This document shows positions 43,859 through 51,442 of a stretch of 64,000 nt of DNA, piece by piece. Under the pieces are notes generated by a model that searched no databases, was not told the origin of the DNA, and was given only the letters and a program-made list of their open reading frames with translations. The stretch comes from Achromobacter sp. HZ34 (GTDB lineage Bacteria > Pseudomonadota > Gammaproteobacteria > Burkholderiales > Burkholderiaceae_B). The position numbers and the translations under genes are program-made. The DNA lies in contig NZ_NJIX01000002.1 of NCBI RefSeq assembly GCF_002209485.1, positions 124,001 to 188,000 on the forward strand, given 5' to 3'. Position 1 is the stretch's first letter; each line of letters opens with the position of its first letter.

Positions 43859-44780
43859 GGCTCGCCCCCTCTGTCGCCGTCAGCGCATGGTCCATGAGTA
43901 CCTGCTCGGCCTTACGGGCTTCTGCCCGCAACGCCGTCCAAGCAGGCAGGGCGCTATCCCACTCGATCAGCGTGGGCCTGACGCCCGTCTTGCCGATGAC
44001 TTGCCCATACAGGGCCCAGACCGCGTCGGCAACGGATCGGTCATGGCTATCGATCAAGGTCACGCCGGCTTCATCATCGACCTGTTCGACGTGCCCGGCC
44101 AGATGGATCTCGTCCACGGCATGCAGCGGGAAATCAGCCAGGTACTGCCGCGCGGAATATCCATGATTGTTCGCCGACACGAAGACGTTATTGATATCCA
44201 GCAGCAAGCGGCATCCGGTCCGACGGACGACCTCGGCCAGGAAGTCCGTTTCACTGATCGTCGACGTCTCGAAGGTCACATAGGTGGCTGGATTCTCCAG
44301 CAACAGCGGCCGCCTGATGGCGTCCTGCACCTGGGCGATGTGTTCGCACACGCTGGCCAGGGTCGAGCGCGCGTAGGGCAAGGGAAGCAGGTCGTTCAGA
44401 TAGGTTCCGGCATGCGACGACCACGCCAGGTGTTCGGACACCAAGACGGGTTCGTAGCGTTGCACCAGCATGCGAAAGCGTTCGAGGTGCGCTTTGTCCA
44501 GAGGCGCCAGGCCGCCGATGGACATGCACACGCCGTGGAGCGAAATCGGATAGTCCGCCCGGATCGCGCCGAGCATCCGATGAGGCGGCCCACCCGCACC
44601 CATATAGTTCTCGGCGTGGATCTCGAAGAATCCCCCGTCGAACCCGTCGGCACGAATGGCATTGAAGTGTTCATGCTTGACACTCACGCCCGCGAGCAGC
44701 GGGCCGCGCGCAGGCGTGTGGGGCTTGCCGGGCTCACACATCACCGACTTAGCGGCGCAAGATCTCATGGCAGTGCCCAC
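43848..44780 (-). CDS. bufB: MNIO-family bufferin maturase (DUF692)
   Basis: 310 residues from a GTG with GGAG five bases upstream; the ATG at 44768 is an alternative. TIM-barrel multinuclear non-haem iron oxidase of the DUF692 family. Likely metal ligands: H55, E57 and N58 (EIHAENYM), H82 (SLHGVCMS), E116 and H117 (VSEHLAW), E162-N163, E177 (SETDF), D195 and N197 (LLLDINNVF), H226 and H230 (EIHLAGH), D244 and H246 (IDSHDRS) and E273 (IEWDSALP). These enzymes oxidise cysteines of ribosomal peptides, giving thiooxazole-type rings that bind copper. The peptide substrate is encoded 16 bp upstream (bufA). Confidence 0.92.
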   Translation of the reverse strand: MGTAMRSCAAKSVMCEPGKPHTPARGPLLAGVSVKHEHFNAIRADGFDGGFFEIHAENYMGAGGPPHRMLGAIRADYPISLHGVCMSIGGLAPLDKAHLERFRMLVQRYEPVLVSEHLAWSSHAGTYLNDLLPLPYARSTLASVCEHIAQVQDAIRRPLLLENPATYVTFETSTISETDFLAEVVRRTGCRLLLDINNVFVSANNHGYSARQYLADFPLHAVDEIHLAGHVEQVDDEAGVTLIDSHDRSVADAVWALYGQVIGKTGVRPTLIEWDSALPAWTALRAEARKAEQVLMDHALTATEGASHAA

Positions 44781-44796
44781 ACGTTCTCCAGCGTCC

Positions 44797-45108
44797 TCAG
44801 GACTTCAGGGGCGTAAGCGAACCGTGGGCGCCGCCGGGAACCTGGATGCTGGCGCAAGTCCCGCCTTGCACGAACTTCCAGGCATTGCCTTGGAAGTCCA
44901 TCGTGGAAGTGCCCTGGCACGTGGTTCCCGGACCGGCGGCGCAGTCGTTCTGGCCCTTCAGGGCGACGCCGTAGCACTTTTCCTTGTGAGCGGCGACAGC
45001 GGCGCTGGCTTCCGCCTTGGTCAGGGGAGCGGCACTGGCGAACGAAGCCAGGACAGTAGCAACGGCGCCGGCGAGCATGGCGGTGGTGACGGAAGTTTTC
45101 GCGGACAT
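44797..45108 (-). CDS. bufA1: BufA1-family bufferin-type metallophore precursor (DUF2282)
   Basis: 103 residues. Signal peptide with a hydrophobic core at about 8-25 and an ASA cleavage site at 25-27, so the product is periplasmic. The mature part has four cysteines, C45 ([11 protein letters not shown]), C56 (NDCAAGPG), C64 (TTCQGTS) and C85 (GGTCASI), the pattern of the DUF2282 bufferin family. Bufferins are ribosomally made, modified peptides that bind copper and protect against its excess. A GGAG ribosome site is normal. First gene of the bufABCD operon, with an ECF-type promoter upstream. Confidence 0.92.
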   Translation of the reverse strand: MSAKTSVTTAMLAGAVATVLASFASAAPLTKAEASAAVAAHKEKCYGVALKGQNDCAAGPGTTCQGTSTMDFQGNAWKFVQGGTCASIQVPGGAHGSLTPLKS

Positions 45109-45159
45109 GGAAGTTCTCCTGTGTTCAGTGGACGTATCCGCAGCGGATACCTACGCTAG

Positions 45160-45186
45160 TTCGAGAGAACTGCCCGTCGGGTTACA
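45160..45186 (-). promoter_or_regulatory. SigF-like ECF promoter of the bufferin operon
   Basis: On the minus strand TGTAACC (45186-45180), exactly 16 bases, then CGAA (45163-45160). From memory this equals the GTAACC-N16-CGAA consensus described for Caulobacter SigF, which controls bufferin genes there. The predicted transcript start would be about 45 bases upstream of the bufA start codon. A gene for a sigma factor of that kind lies 1.5 kb away. Confidence 0.75.
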
Positions 45187-45302
45187 GCGACACGAAAATA
45201 TTCTTTTTTGGCTCGGCGCTGACGGGCATCGGCGGCCGTCGATGGGCTGCCCCTCAAGCGACGGATTCCAACGGACGGATTTCAATCGGCTGACTCCGGC
45301 TA

Positions 45303-45326
45303 GTTTTATATCGTATGATCTAAAAC
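45303..45326. promoter_or_regulatory. Candidate operator upstream of the GST gene
   Basis: GTTTTATATC (45303-45312), GTAT, GATCTAAAAC (45317-45326): a 10-bp inverted repeat with one mismatch, 19 bp before the GST start codon. It is a likely site for the TetR regulator encoded two genes down. Confidence 0.55.
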
Positions 45327-45344
45327 ACATCATCACCGGACTGC

Positions 45345-46052
45345 ATGCCCATGATCCGCTTCTATTTCCACCCGACACCCAATCCCGCGAAGGTCGCCCT
45401 GTTCCTGGAGGAGACCGCCCTTGCGTATGAAGCCATCCCTGTGGATACGCGCAAAGGCGAGCAGCACAGCAGCGCCTTTCGGGCGATCAATCCCAATGGC
45501 AAGGTGCCGGCCATCGTGGACACGGAGGGGCCGGGCGGGGTCGAGACCGTGGTTTTCGATTCCACGGCCATCCTGCTGTATCTGGCCGAGAAAACCGGCA
45601 GCCTGCTGGGTTCGGACCAAGACCGGCCCGCGCTCCTGTCATGGCTGATGTTCATCGGGACAGGGTTGGGACCATATTCAGGCCAATCGGTGCATTTCCA
45701 GACGGCGGCGCCCGCCGGGCTGGACTATGCGGTCAATCGTTATCGACGCGAGGCGGCGCGCCATTATCAAGTGCTCGACGACCACCTGGCCGGCCGCGAA
45801 TTCATCGTAGGAAAGGATTACTCCATTGCGGATATTTCCGCGTGGGGCTGGATAGATCGTGCCAGCCGCGTCTTCAAGGGTACGGAATCCCCGCTTGCCG
45901 ACTATCCTGACCTGGCGCGTTGGTTCGATAATGTGGACGGGCGTCCCGCCGTGGCACGCGCGCGCGCGCTGCTTGGCAGCCACGTATTCAAGACAGAGAA
46001 CGACGAGGCAGCACTCAAGGCCATGTTCCCGTCGAACTATGCCGCGACCTGA
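45345..46052 (+). CDS. Glutathione S-transferase family protein
   Basis: 235 residues. N-terminal thioredoxin-like domain with FYFHPTPNPAKVALFLEE, the cis-proline segment NGKVPAIVD, and DSTAILLYLAEK for glutathione contact; an all-helical C-terminal domain follows with the FIVGKDYSIADISAWGW signature. It conjugates or reduces electrophiles with glutathione in the cytoplasm. It starts at 45345, or at the second Met at 45351; the ribosome site is weak. First gene of a unit with TetR, sigma factor and NrsF, divergent from bufA. Confidence 0.87.
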   Translation: MPMIRFYFHPTPNPAKVALFLEETALAYEAIPVDTRKGEQHSSAFRAINPNGKVPAIVDTEGPGGVETVVFDSTAILLYLAEKTGSLLGSDQDRPALLSWLMFIGTGLGPYSGQSVHFQTAAPAGLDYAVNRYRREAARHYQVLDDHLAGREFIVGKDYSIADISAWGWIDRASRVFKGTESPLADYPDLARWFDNVDGRPAVARARALLGSHVFKTENDEAALKAMFPSNYAAT

Positions 46053-46104
46053 CCCCGACGGAGCGATCTCCATCAAGCCCGACAACGTCATCCGAGGATA
46101 GCGC

Positions 46105-46689
46105 ATGGCTCGCCCAAGAGAATTCGACGAAAGCGCGGCGCTGGACGCGGCGATGCAATGTTTCTGGGCCAAGGGCTATGAAGCCACCTCGGTGAGAGAC
46201 CTTGCGGACGCCATGAAAATATCTGGCGCCAGCCTTTACAACACCTTCGGTGACAAGCGCGCCCTGTACGAACGCGCTTTTCATCGCTATGCGGAGACAG
46301 GCTTTTATCCGCGGGCGCTGCGTTTCGAATCGGAGCTGCCGCCGCTGGATGCCATTGCCGGCTTCTTCGAGGAAATCATCGGCATGTCGCTGCGAGACGA
46401 GCAGCGCAGAGGCTGCATGATCGTCAACTCGGCGCTCGAACTGGCCCCGCATGATCCCGCCTTCCAGCAGTCGCTGAAGGTCGTCCTGCAGGATATGGAG
46501 GCTTTCTTTTTCCGTTGCGTCAGTGCCGGCCAGCGCGACGGCACCATTGCAAGCCAATCGGCTGCCAGGGATCTGGCGCGGATGCTTCTAGGAATACTGA
46601 TGGGCGTGCGCGTACTCGCGCGGGCGCGGCCGGAGCCCGAACTTCTCAACGGCCTGGTACGGCCGGCGCTGGCGCAACTGCGCAAATGA
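46105..46689 (+). CDS. TetR/AcrR-family regulator
   Basis: 194 residues. Helix-turn-helix MARPREFDESAALDAAMQCF, then VRDLADAMKISGASLYNTFG. The C-terminal domain has RRGCMIVNSALELAPHDP, seen in regulators of the TetR_C_16/YxaF-like group that often respond to electrophiles. A GAGG ribosome site precedes ATG. Probably controls the GST gene from the palindrome at 45303. Its stop overlaps the start of the sigma factor gene (ATGA), an uncommon arrangement that places sigma production under the same transcript. Confidence 0.87.
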   Translation: MARPREFDESAALDAAMQCFWAKGYEATSVRDLADAMKISGASLYNTFGDKRALYERAFHRYAETGFYPRALRFESELPPLDAIAGFFEEIIGMSLRDEQRRGCMIVNSALELAPHDPAFQQSLKVVLQDMEAFFFRCVSAGQRDGTIASQSAARDLARMLLGILMGVRVLARARPEPELLNGLVRPALAQLRK

Positions 46690-47258
46690 AACCCGCCGCC
46701 TCGCCCTCCTCGCTTGCGTTGGTGGAGTTACGGCTGAAGTCGCTGCTGGTCGCGGCGCTGGACGGCGACAGCGCGGCTTACCAGGGTTTCCTGCTGGCGG
46801 TCAGCCAGCACATCCGCGCCTATGTCCGCCGCCGGCTGGAACGGATGCTGGATGACGTGGAAGACATCGTTCAAGAAGTCTTGATAGCCGTCCACAACGG
46901 GCGCCACACGTATTCCCCGGATCAGCCCCTGACGGCATGGATCTACGCCATCGCGCGCTATCGGATGATCGACCACCTGCGCCGCTGGTACGCCCACGAA
47001 CGGGCACACGTGCCCCTGGACGATATGTCGGAGATGTTTTCCGACGCCGATGAAAACGCGTCCCTGGCCAAGCGCGATATCACCGTGTTGCTCAACGAAC
47101 TCCCCGATCGGCAGCGGCTTCCTATAATGCACGTCAAGCTGCAGGGCTTGTCGGTGGCCGAGGCCGCCGCGGCGATCGGCATGTCGGAATCCGCCGTGAA
47201 GGTCGGCATCCACCGCGGCTTGAAAGCACTTGCCGCCAGAATCCGGGGGACCGCATGA
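46686..47258 (+). CDS. sigF: ECF sigma factor, SigF-like
   Basis: 190 residues. Region 2 (about residues 35-105) contains the sequence DDVEDIVQEVLIAVHNGRHT, then WIYAIARYRMIDHLRRWYAHE. Region 4 (about 130-185) has LPDRQRLPIMHVKLQGLSVA and MSESAVKVGIHRGLKALAAR. There is no region 3, as in ECF sigmas. The gene pairs with a DUF1109/NrsF anti-sigma gene through an ATGA overlap, which identifies the SigF-NrsF type known to respond to heavy metals. The likely target is the bufA promoter. Confidence 0.88.
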   Translation: MKPAASPSSLALVELRLKSLLVAALDGDSAAYQGFLLAVSQHIRAYVRRRLERMLDDVEDIVQEVLIAVHNGRHTYSPDQPLTAWIYAIARYRMIDHLRRWYAHERAHVPLDDMSEMFSDADENASLAKRDITVLLNELPDRQRLPIMHVKLQGLSVAEAAAAIGMSESAVKVGIHRGLKALAARIRGTA

Positions 47259-47896
47259 GGACCAATGATCTGATTTCGCTGCTGGCCACTGATGTCCCGC
47301 CCGTCGACCCACACGTTGCGGCGCGCCGGTTCGGCACGGGCCTGGCCTTGGGCGCCATCGCATCCGTATGGTTGACGCTATGGCTGTTCGGCCTGCGCCA
47401 CGACATCGGGCTCATGCTGCAAACACCGCTCTTCTGGCTGAAGGTCGCTTTCCCCGCCCTCACCGGCATCGGCGCCCTGATGTCCGTGCTGCGGCTGTCC
47501 CGGCCTGGCTTGCAGGCGGGTAAGGGCTGGATGCTGTCCGGCCTGGCGCTGGCCGTCCTCTGGATCGGTGCGTTGATTCTCTACATCGGCGCGCCCCAAG
47601 CCCGGCACGCCGCGCTGCTCTACGGCGTGAGCTGGCGGGTGTGCCCCTTCAACATCACCCTGCTTTCCATTCCCACCTTTGCCGGCGCATTCTGGGCGGT
47701 CAAGGGCATGGCGCCCGTGCACCCGAGACGCGCGGGAGCGGCGGCGGGCCTGCTGGCGGCTGCGATCGCAACCCTTGCGTACTGCCTGCACTGCCCGGAA
47801 ATGGGCGTGCCTTTCTGGGCGGTCTGGTATGTCCTGGGCATGGCCGTCCCCACGATACTGGGCGCCCTGGCCGGGCCCAGGCTGCTGCGCTGGTAG
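47255..47896 (+). CDS. nrsF: NrsF-like membrane anti-sigma factor (DUF1109)
   Basis: 213 residues with six membrane helices. It starts MRTNDLISLLATDVPPVDPH and ends LGALAGPRLLRW, both family landmarks. Two well-placed cysteines occur in the second half (WRVCPFNITLLSIP at about 129 and LHCPEMGVPFW at about 178), which match the conserved Cys needed for metal sensing in NrsF. It holds SigF at the membrane and releases it when periplasmic metal reacts with the cysteines (known for the family). It overlaps sigF by four bases. Confidence 0.88.
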   Translation: MRTNDLISLLATDVPPVDPHVAARRFGTGLALGAIASVWLTLWLFGLRHDIGLMLQTPLFWLKVAFPALTGIGALMSVLRLSRPGLQAGKGWMLSGLALAVLWIGALILYIGAPQARHAALLYGVSWRVCPFNITLLSIPTFAGAFWAVKGMAPVHPRRAGAAAGLLAAAIATLAYCLHCPEMGVPFWAVWYVLGMAVPTILGALAGPRLLRW

Positions 47897-47913
47897 CCAG
47901 TACCGCGCCCACC

Positions 47914-48348
47914 CTATCTGCGCTGGTATACCACGCCCTTGATCAGCACCTGCTCCTGCTCGGGCTCCTCGTCGAAGCGATGCCGCGCATTCTCGATAAT
48001 CGTCTGGTTTTCGTGCGCCCACTTGAGCAGACCCATCACGGGCTTGAGCAGGGTCTTGCCCAATTCGGTGAGTTCGTAATCGACCCGCGGCGGGATCGTG
48101 GGAAATACCGTGCGCGACACCAGGCCATCGCGCTCCAGGCCGCGCAGGGTCAGCGTCAGCATCCGTTGCGAGATGCCATCCACTTCGCGTTTCAACTCGT
48201 TGAAACGACGGGTCCCGCCGGACAGGGTGGCGATGATGTAGAGACTCCACTTATCGCCCACGCGGTCCAGGATCAGGCGCGTCGCCTCGCAGCCGCCACT
48301 GGGGGGTTTCGGAATCGCGTCAGGCAAATGGGTGTACCTCGGTGACAT
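47914..48348 (-). CDS. HxlR-family regulator
   Basis: 144 residues, a single winged helix with the HxlR signature: a cysteine near the start of the domain (GGCEATRLILDRVGDKWSLY), then FNELKREVDGISQRMLTLTL and LERDGLVSRTVFPTIPPRV. These regulators often sense aldehydes, quinones or azo compounds through that cysteine. It is divergent from the azoreductase gene, with paired inverted repeats between them, so it most likely represses azoR and itself. Confidence 0.9.
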   Translation of the reverse strand: MSPRYTHLPDAIPKPPSGGCEATRLILDRVGDKWSLYIIATLSGGTRRFNELKREVDGISQRMLTLTLRGLERDGLVSRTVFPTIPPRVDYELTELGKTLLKPVMGLLKWAHENQTIIENARHRFDEEPEQEQVLIKGVVYQRR

Positions 48349-48382
48349 GGGTGTGCCTTCTTGTGGGCCAAGGAAAGGAAAC

Positions 48383-48419
48383 TTACCATCCTCGGTATCG
48401 AGTGGTAATCATATACCGA
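48383..48419. promoter_or_regulatory. Nested inverted repeats between hxlR and azoR
   Basis: TTACCA (48383-48388) pairs with TGGTAA (48403-48408). TCGGTAT (48392-48398) pairs with ATACCGA (48413-48419). The two interleaved dyads sit midway between the divergent start codons and fit binding of two HxlR dimers. Confidence 0.6.
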
Positions 48420-48457
48420 AAGATTACCTAGTTCCCTTTTTATACCTTGGAGCCCCC

Positions 48458-49078
48458 ATGAGCAACATCCTGCTGATCACTTCCAGCCCGCGTGGCGCTG
48501 ACAGCCAATCCACCCGCCTGGCGGCCGACCTTGCGCGGAAGCTGAAGCAGCAGCACGCCAGCGGCACGCTGACGGTGCGCGACCTGTACGCCCAGCCTCT
48601 GCCCTACATTGACGCAGCATATGTACTGGGCCGCATGCTGCCCGCCAAGAGCCGCGATACCGCCCAGGCCGCGGCCGTGGCCCAGGCCGAAACGCTGGTG
48701 GCGGAATTGCAGGCCGCGGACATCATCGTCATCGGTTCCGGCATGATCAATTTCGGCACCTCGACGCAGCTGAAGGCGTGGATCGACTACATCGCCTGGC
48801 CGGGTGTCACGTTCAAGTACGCCGATGGCAAGGCGCAAGGCCTGGTCACCGGCAAGAAGGTCTACCTGGTCACCGCGTCCGGCGCCATCTACGCCGACGG
48901 CCCCTACGCCGAGTTCGATTTCCATTCGGACTATCTGAAGCACATGTTGGGATTCATCGGCCTGTCCGACATCGAACACATCCGCGTCGAAGGCCTGTCC
49001 TACGGTCCCGACGCCGCGGCGGGCGCCATCGCCAGTGCCGAAACGGCCATGCAATCCCTGCTCGCCAAGGCCGCCTGA
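48458..49078 (+). CDS. azoR: FMN-dependent NADH-azoreductase
   Basis: 206 residues, flavodoxin-like fold. It starts MSNILLITSSPRGADSQST (phosphate-binding loop for FMN) and has FGTSTQLKAWIDYIAWPGVT and the active-site loop LVTASGAIYADGPYAEFDF. It reduces quinones and azo compounds by two electrons in the cytoplasm. TTGGAG six bases before ATG sets the start. Divergent from its probable repressor hxlR. Confidence 0.93.
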   Translation: MSNILLITSSPRGADSQSTRLAADLARKLKQQHASGTLTVRDLYAQPLPYIDAAYVLGRMLPAKSRDTAQAAAVAQAETLVAELQAADIIVIGSGMINFGTSTQLKAWIDYIAWPGVTFKYADGKAQGLVTGKKVYLVTASGAIYADGPYAEFDFHSDYLKHMLGFIGLSDIEHIRVEGLSYGPDAAAGAIASAETAMQSLLAKAA

Positions 49079-49092
49079 CCGCAAATCGCCAT

Positions 49093-50415
49093 TCAACCGG
49101 CGGCCGGACCATCCGCCGGCAGGCGGATGCGGGCGCAGAGGCCGGCGGGACGGCCTTTTTCCAGCGACAGGGTACCGCCGTGCGCGTTCATGATCTCGGC
49201 GACGATGGACAAGCCCAGGCCGACACTGCCGGGACGTTGCGCGCGGGCGGAATCCAGGCGCACGAACGGTTCAGTCACCTTCTGCAGATGCTGCGCCGGA
49301 ATGCCGGGACCGTCATCGCAAACGGTGATGCTTATCTCGCCGTTGTCATTGCCCGCATCGACGACGACGTGCTCGCCGTACGCCAGGGCGTTCTCGATGA
49401 GATTGGCGCACGCACGCTGCATGGCATTGGGACGGCAGTACAAGCGGATGGCGTCCTGGCCGTCATAGCGGATCCGCGCGCCCCCTTCCTCGTACTCGTC
49501 GCAAAGCGTGGATAACAGCGCGCCCACGTCCAACCATTCCTGCGTTTCCTTGTCCAGGCCGCTGCTCAGGAAGGACAATGCCGAATCCACCATGGTCTGC
49601 ATCAGCGTGATATCGCGCAACAGCCGCGGCCGCATGGTTTCTTCCTTGCCCGTCTCCACCTGCAGCCGCATGCGCGTGAGCGGCGTACGCAGGTCATGGC
49701 TGATGGCGGCCAGCATGCGGGTGCGGCTTTGCACGAAACCCGCGATGCGCTCCTGCATGCGATTGAAGGCTTGCGCCGCGCGCCGCACTTCCAGCGGCCC
49801 TTGCAACGCCAACGGTTCCACCACCGCCACGTCATGCGCGAAGGCATCGGCCTTTTCCGACAGGCGGCGCAGCGGCCGGATGACACGCCATACCGCCCAG
49901 GCCGACATGGCCACCACGCCTATGCACAGGAAGGCCAACGCGGTCAGGAAGGGAAACGTGAAGCGCAGCGGCATGCGGCTGCTGCGTTCGCCTGAGAATT
50001 CCAGCACCTGCCCATCGAAAGGCATCAATACCTGAAACCTGGACACTGGCGACTCCCTGTCGCAACCGAGGACCATCAATGTCGCCGCGTTTTCGATGTG
50101 TTCGCGCAGCACGTTCTCCAGCTCCCGCGTGTCGAGCGTGACGTTTTCGCAGGGCTGCGGAAAATCGACCACGCGCAGGGACAGGTCCTTGCTCTGTGCC
50201 GCGGCCAGCGCGGCGGCGCGATCGGCGGCCCGCACGTTCTTCATCAGATTCGCGGTGGCGATGATGCGATAGGCTTCCGGCCACGGCCAGGGCGGTCCCG
50301 GCGGCGCGGACACGTTGAGGATGATGGCCACGAACAGCGCGAACGTCCCGATCGACGAACACGCGATGATGGCCACGATCTGGCCCAAGGTGGTACTGAA
50401 AAAGCGGCGCAGCAT
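49093..50415 (-). CDS. Sensor histidine kinase (BaeS/EnvZ-like)
   Basis: 440 residues. Membrane helix 1 at about 12-35, a periplasmic domain to about 150, helix 2 at about 155-177, then a HAMP domain (WRVIRPLRRLSEKADAF). The dimerisation helix carries the phospho-acceptor H240 (ISHDLRTPLTRM). The catalytic ATPase domain has the N box ANLIENALAYG, the G1 box DDGPGIP and the G2 box GLGLSIV. It follows the response regulator by 26 bp in one operon, divergent from the mdt efflux genes. This is the same association as BaeSR with MdtABC in E. coli, hence a likely role in sensing envelope stress or drugs. Confidence 0.9.
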   Translation of the reverse strand: MLRRFFSTTLGQIVAIIACSSIGTFALFVAIILNVSAPPGPPWPWPEAYRIIATANLMKNVRAADRAAALAAAQSKDLSLRVVDFPQPCENVTLDTRELENVLREHIENAATLMVLGCDRESPVSRFQVLMPFDGQVLEFSGERSSRMPLRFTFPFLTALAFLCIGVVAMSAWAVWRVIRPLRRLSEKADAFAHDVAVVEPLALQGPLEVRRAAQAFNRMQERIAGFVQSRTRMLAAISHDLRTPLTRMRLQVETGKEETMRPRLLRDITLMQTMVDSALSFLSSGLDKETQEWLDVGALLSTLCDEYEEGGARIRYDGQDAIRLYCRPNAMQRACANLIENALAYGEHVVVDAGNDNGEISITVCDDGPGIPAQHLQKVTEPFVRLDSARAQRPGSVGLGLSIVAEIMNAHGGTLSLEKGRPAGLCARIRLPADGPAAG

Positions 50416-50441
50416 CGCCCTGCTCTCCTTTTCGCCGCCGG

Positions 50442-51182
50442 TCAGGCGACGGTAACTTCGTAGTGCAATGCGTAGCCGTCGGCCCGCACGGTGCGTATGG
50501 GGTCATCCAGGGGATCGTCCCCTGCCAGCTTGCGGCGTAGTCGGCTGACCACCAGGTCGATCGAGCGCACCGCAACCGGTGCATCGTCGCCGCGCGTCAG
50601 CGTCAGCAATTCCTCGCGCGCCAGCACGCGGCGCGGGTGTTGGCAGAACACCAGCAGCAAATCGGTCTCGGCGCCGGTCAGGGGGATACGCACGCCCGCA
50701 CGCGAGCGCAGATAGCGGTGCTGCGGATAGAAAGCGAATCCGGCGAACTTGTACGACAGATTCGGGGAATGCGGACGGCTCGCCGCCCGATCGGCCCCAT
50801 CAGCCGCGCCGGGCCGGCGCAAGACCGCGCGAATGCGCGCCAGCAATTCGCGCAGGTCGAACGGCTTGGACACATAGTCGTCGGCGCCCAGCTCCAGGCC
50901 TATCACCTTGTCGGTGGGTTCGCTCAAGGCCGTCACCATGATGATGCGCGGGCCCTGTGCCGCACCCGCCGCGCGCAGGCGCCGGCACAACTCCAGGCCA
51001 TCATCACCCGGCAGCATGACATCCAGCAGCACCAGGTCCACCGTCACGCGCGCCAGGCACGCCAGGCCCTCTTCGACACTGCCCGCCTGATGGACGACGT
51101 AGCCCTTGCCGCCCAGGAAGTCGGCCAGCGCCTCGCGGATTTCAATGTCGTCTTCGACGATGAGGATGGGGCTGTTCGTCAC
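50442..51182 (-). CDS. OmpR-family response regulator
   Basis: 246 residues from a GTG start. Receiver domain with acidic pocket E10-D11-D12, phospho-acceptor D54 (LLDVMLPGDDG) and K106 (VSKPFDL). The C-terminal winged helix spans about residues 145-240, with LTGAETDLLLVFCQHPRRV and VVSRLRRKLAGD. Pairs with the downstream kinase. It probably activates the divergent efflux operon from the 260-bp AT-rich intergenic region. Confidence 0.9.
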   Translation of the reverse strand: MTNSPILIVEDDIEIREALADFLGGKGYVVHQAGSVEEGLACLARVTVDLVLLDVMLPGDDGLELCRRLRAAGAAQGPRIIMVTALSEPTDKVIGLELGADDYVSKPFDLRELLARIRAVLRRPGAADGADRAASRPHSPNLSYKFAGFAFYPQHRYLRSRAGVRIPLTGAETDLLLVFCQHPRRVLAREELLTLTRGDDAPVAVRSIDLVVSRLRRKLAGDDPLDDPIRTVRADGYALHYEVTVA

Positions 51183-51442
51183 AAGTAAGGTTCAACGATG
51201 ATGGAATTTCGCGTGAAGAAACCGCGCGCAGAAACGGGAGTTCATGGACCGGATGCTGCCGCCCATGACAACCGTGCAGGGCGCATTCGATTTCCGCGAT
51301 TCTACGCCGGGATTTGCCCTCGAAGCGGTTTATGTCAATTTCGACAAATTATATAAAACTACTTATAAATCAAGCACTTATTTGACTTCCGAAGACACAG
51401 GCGCCAACAATACCAGCGTTCCCGAGTCGTGCCTGGTTTTCC

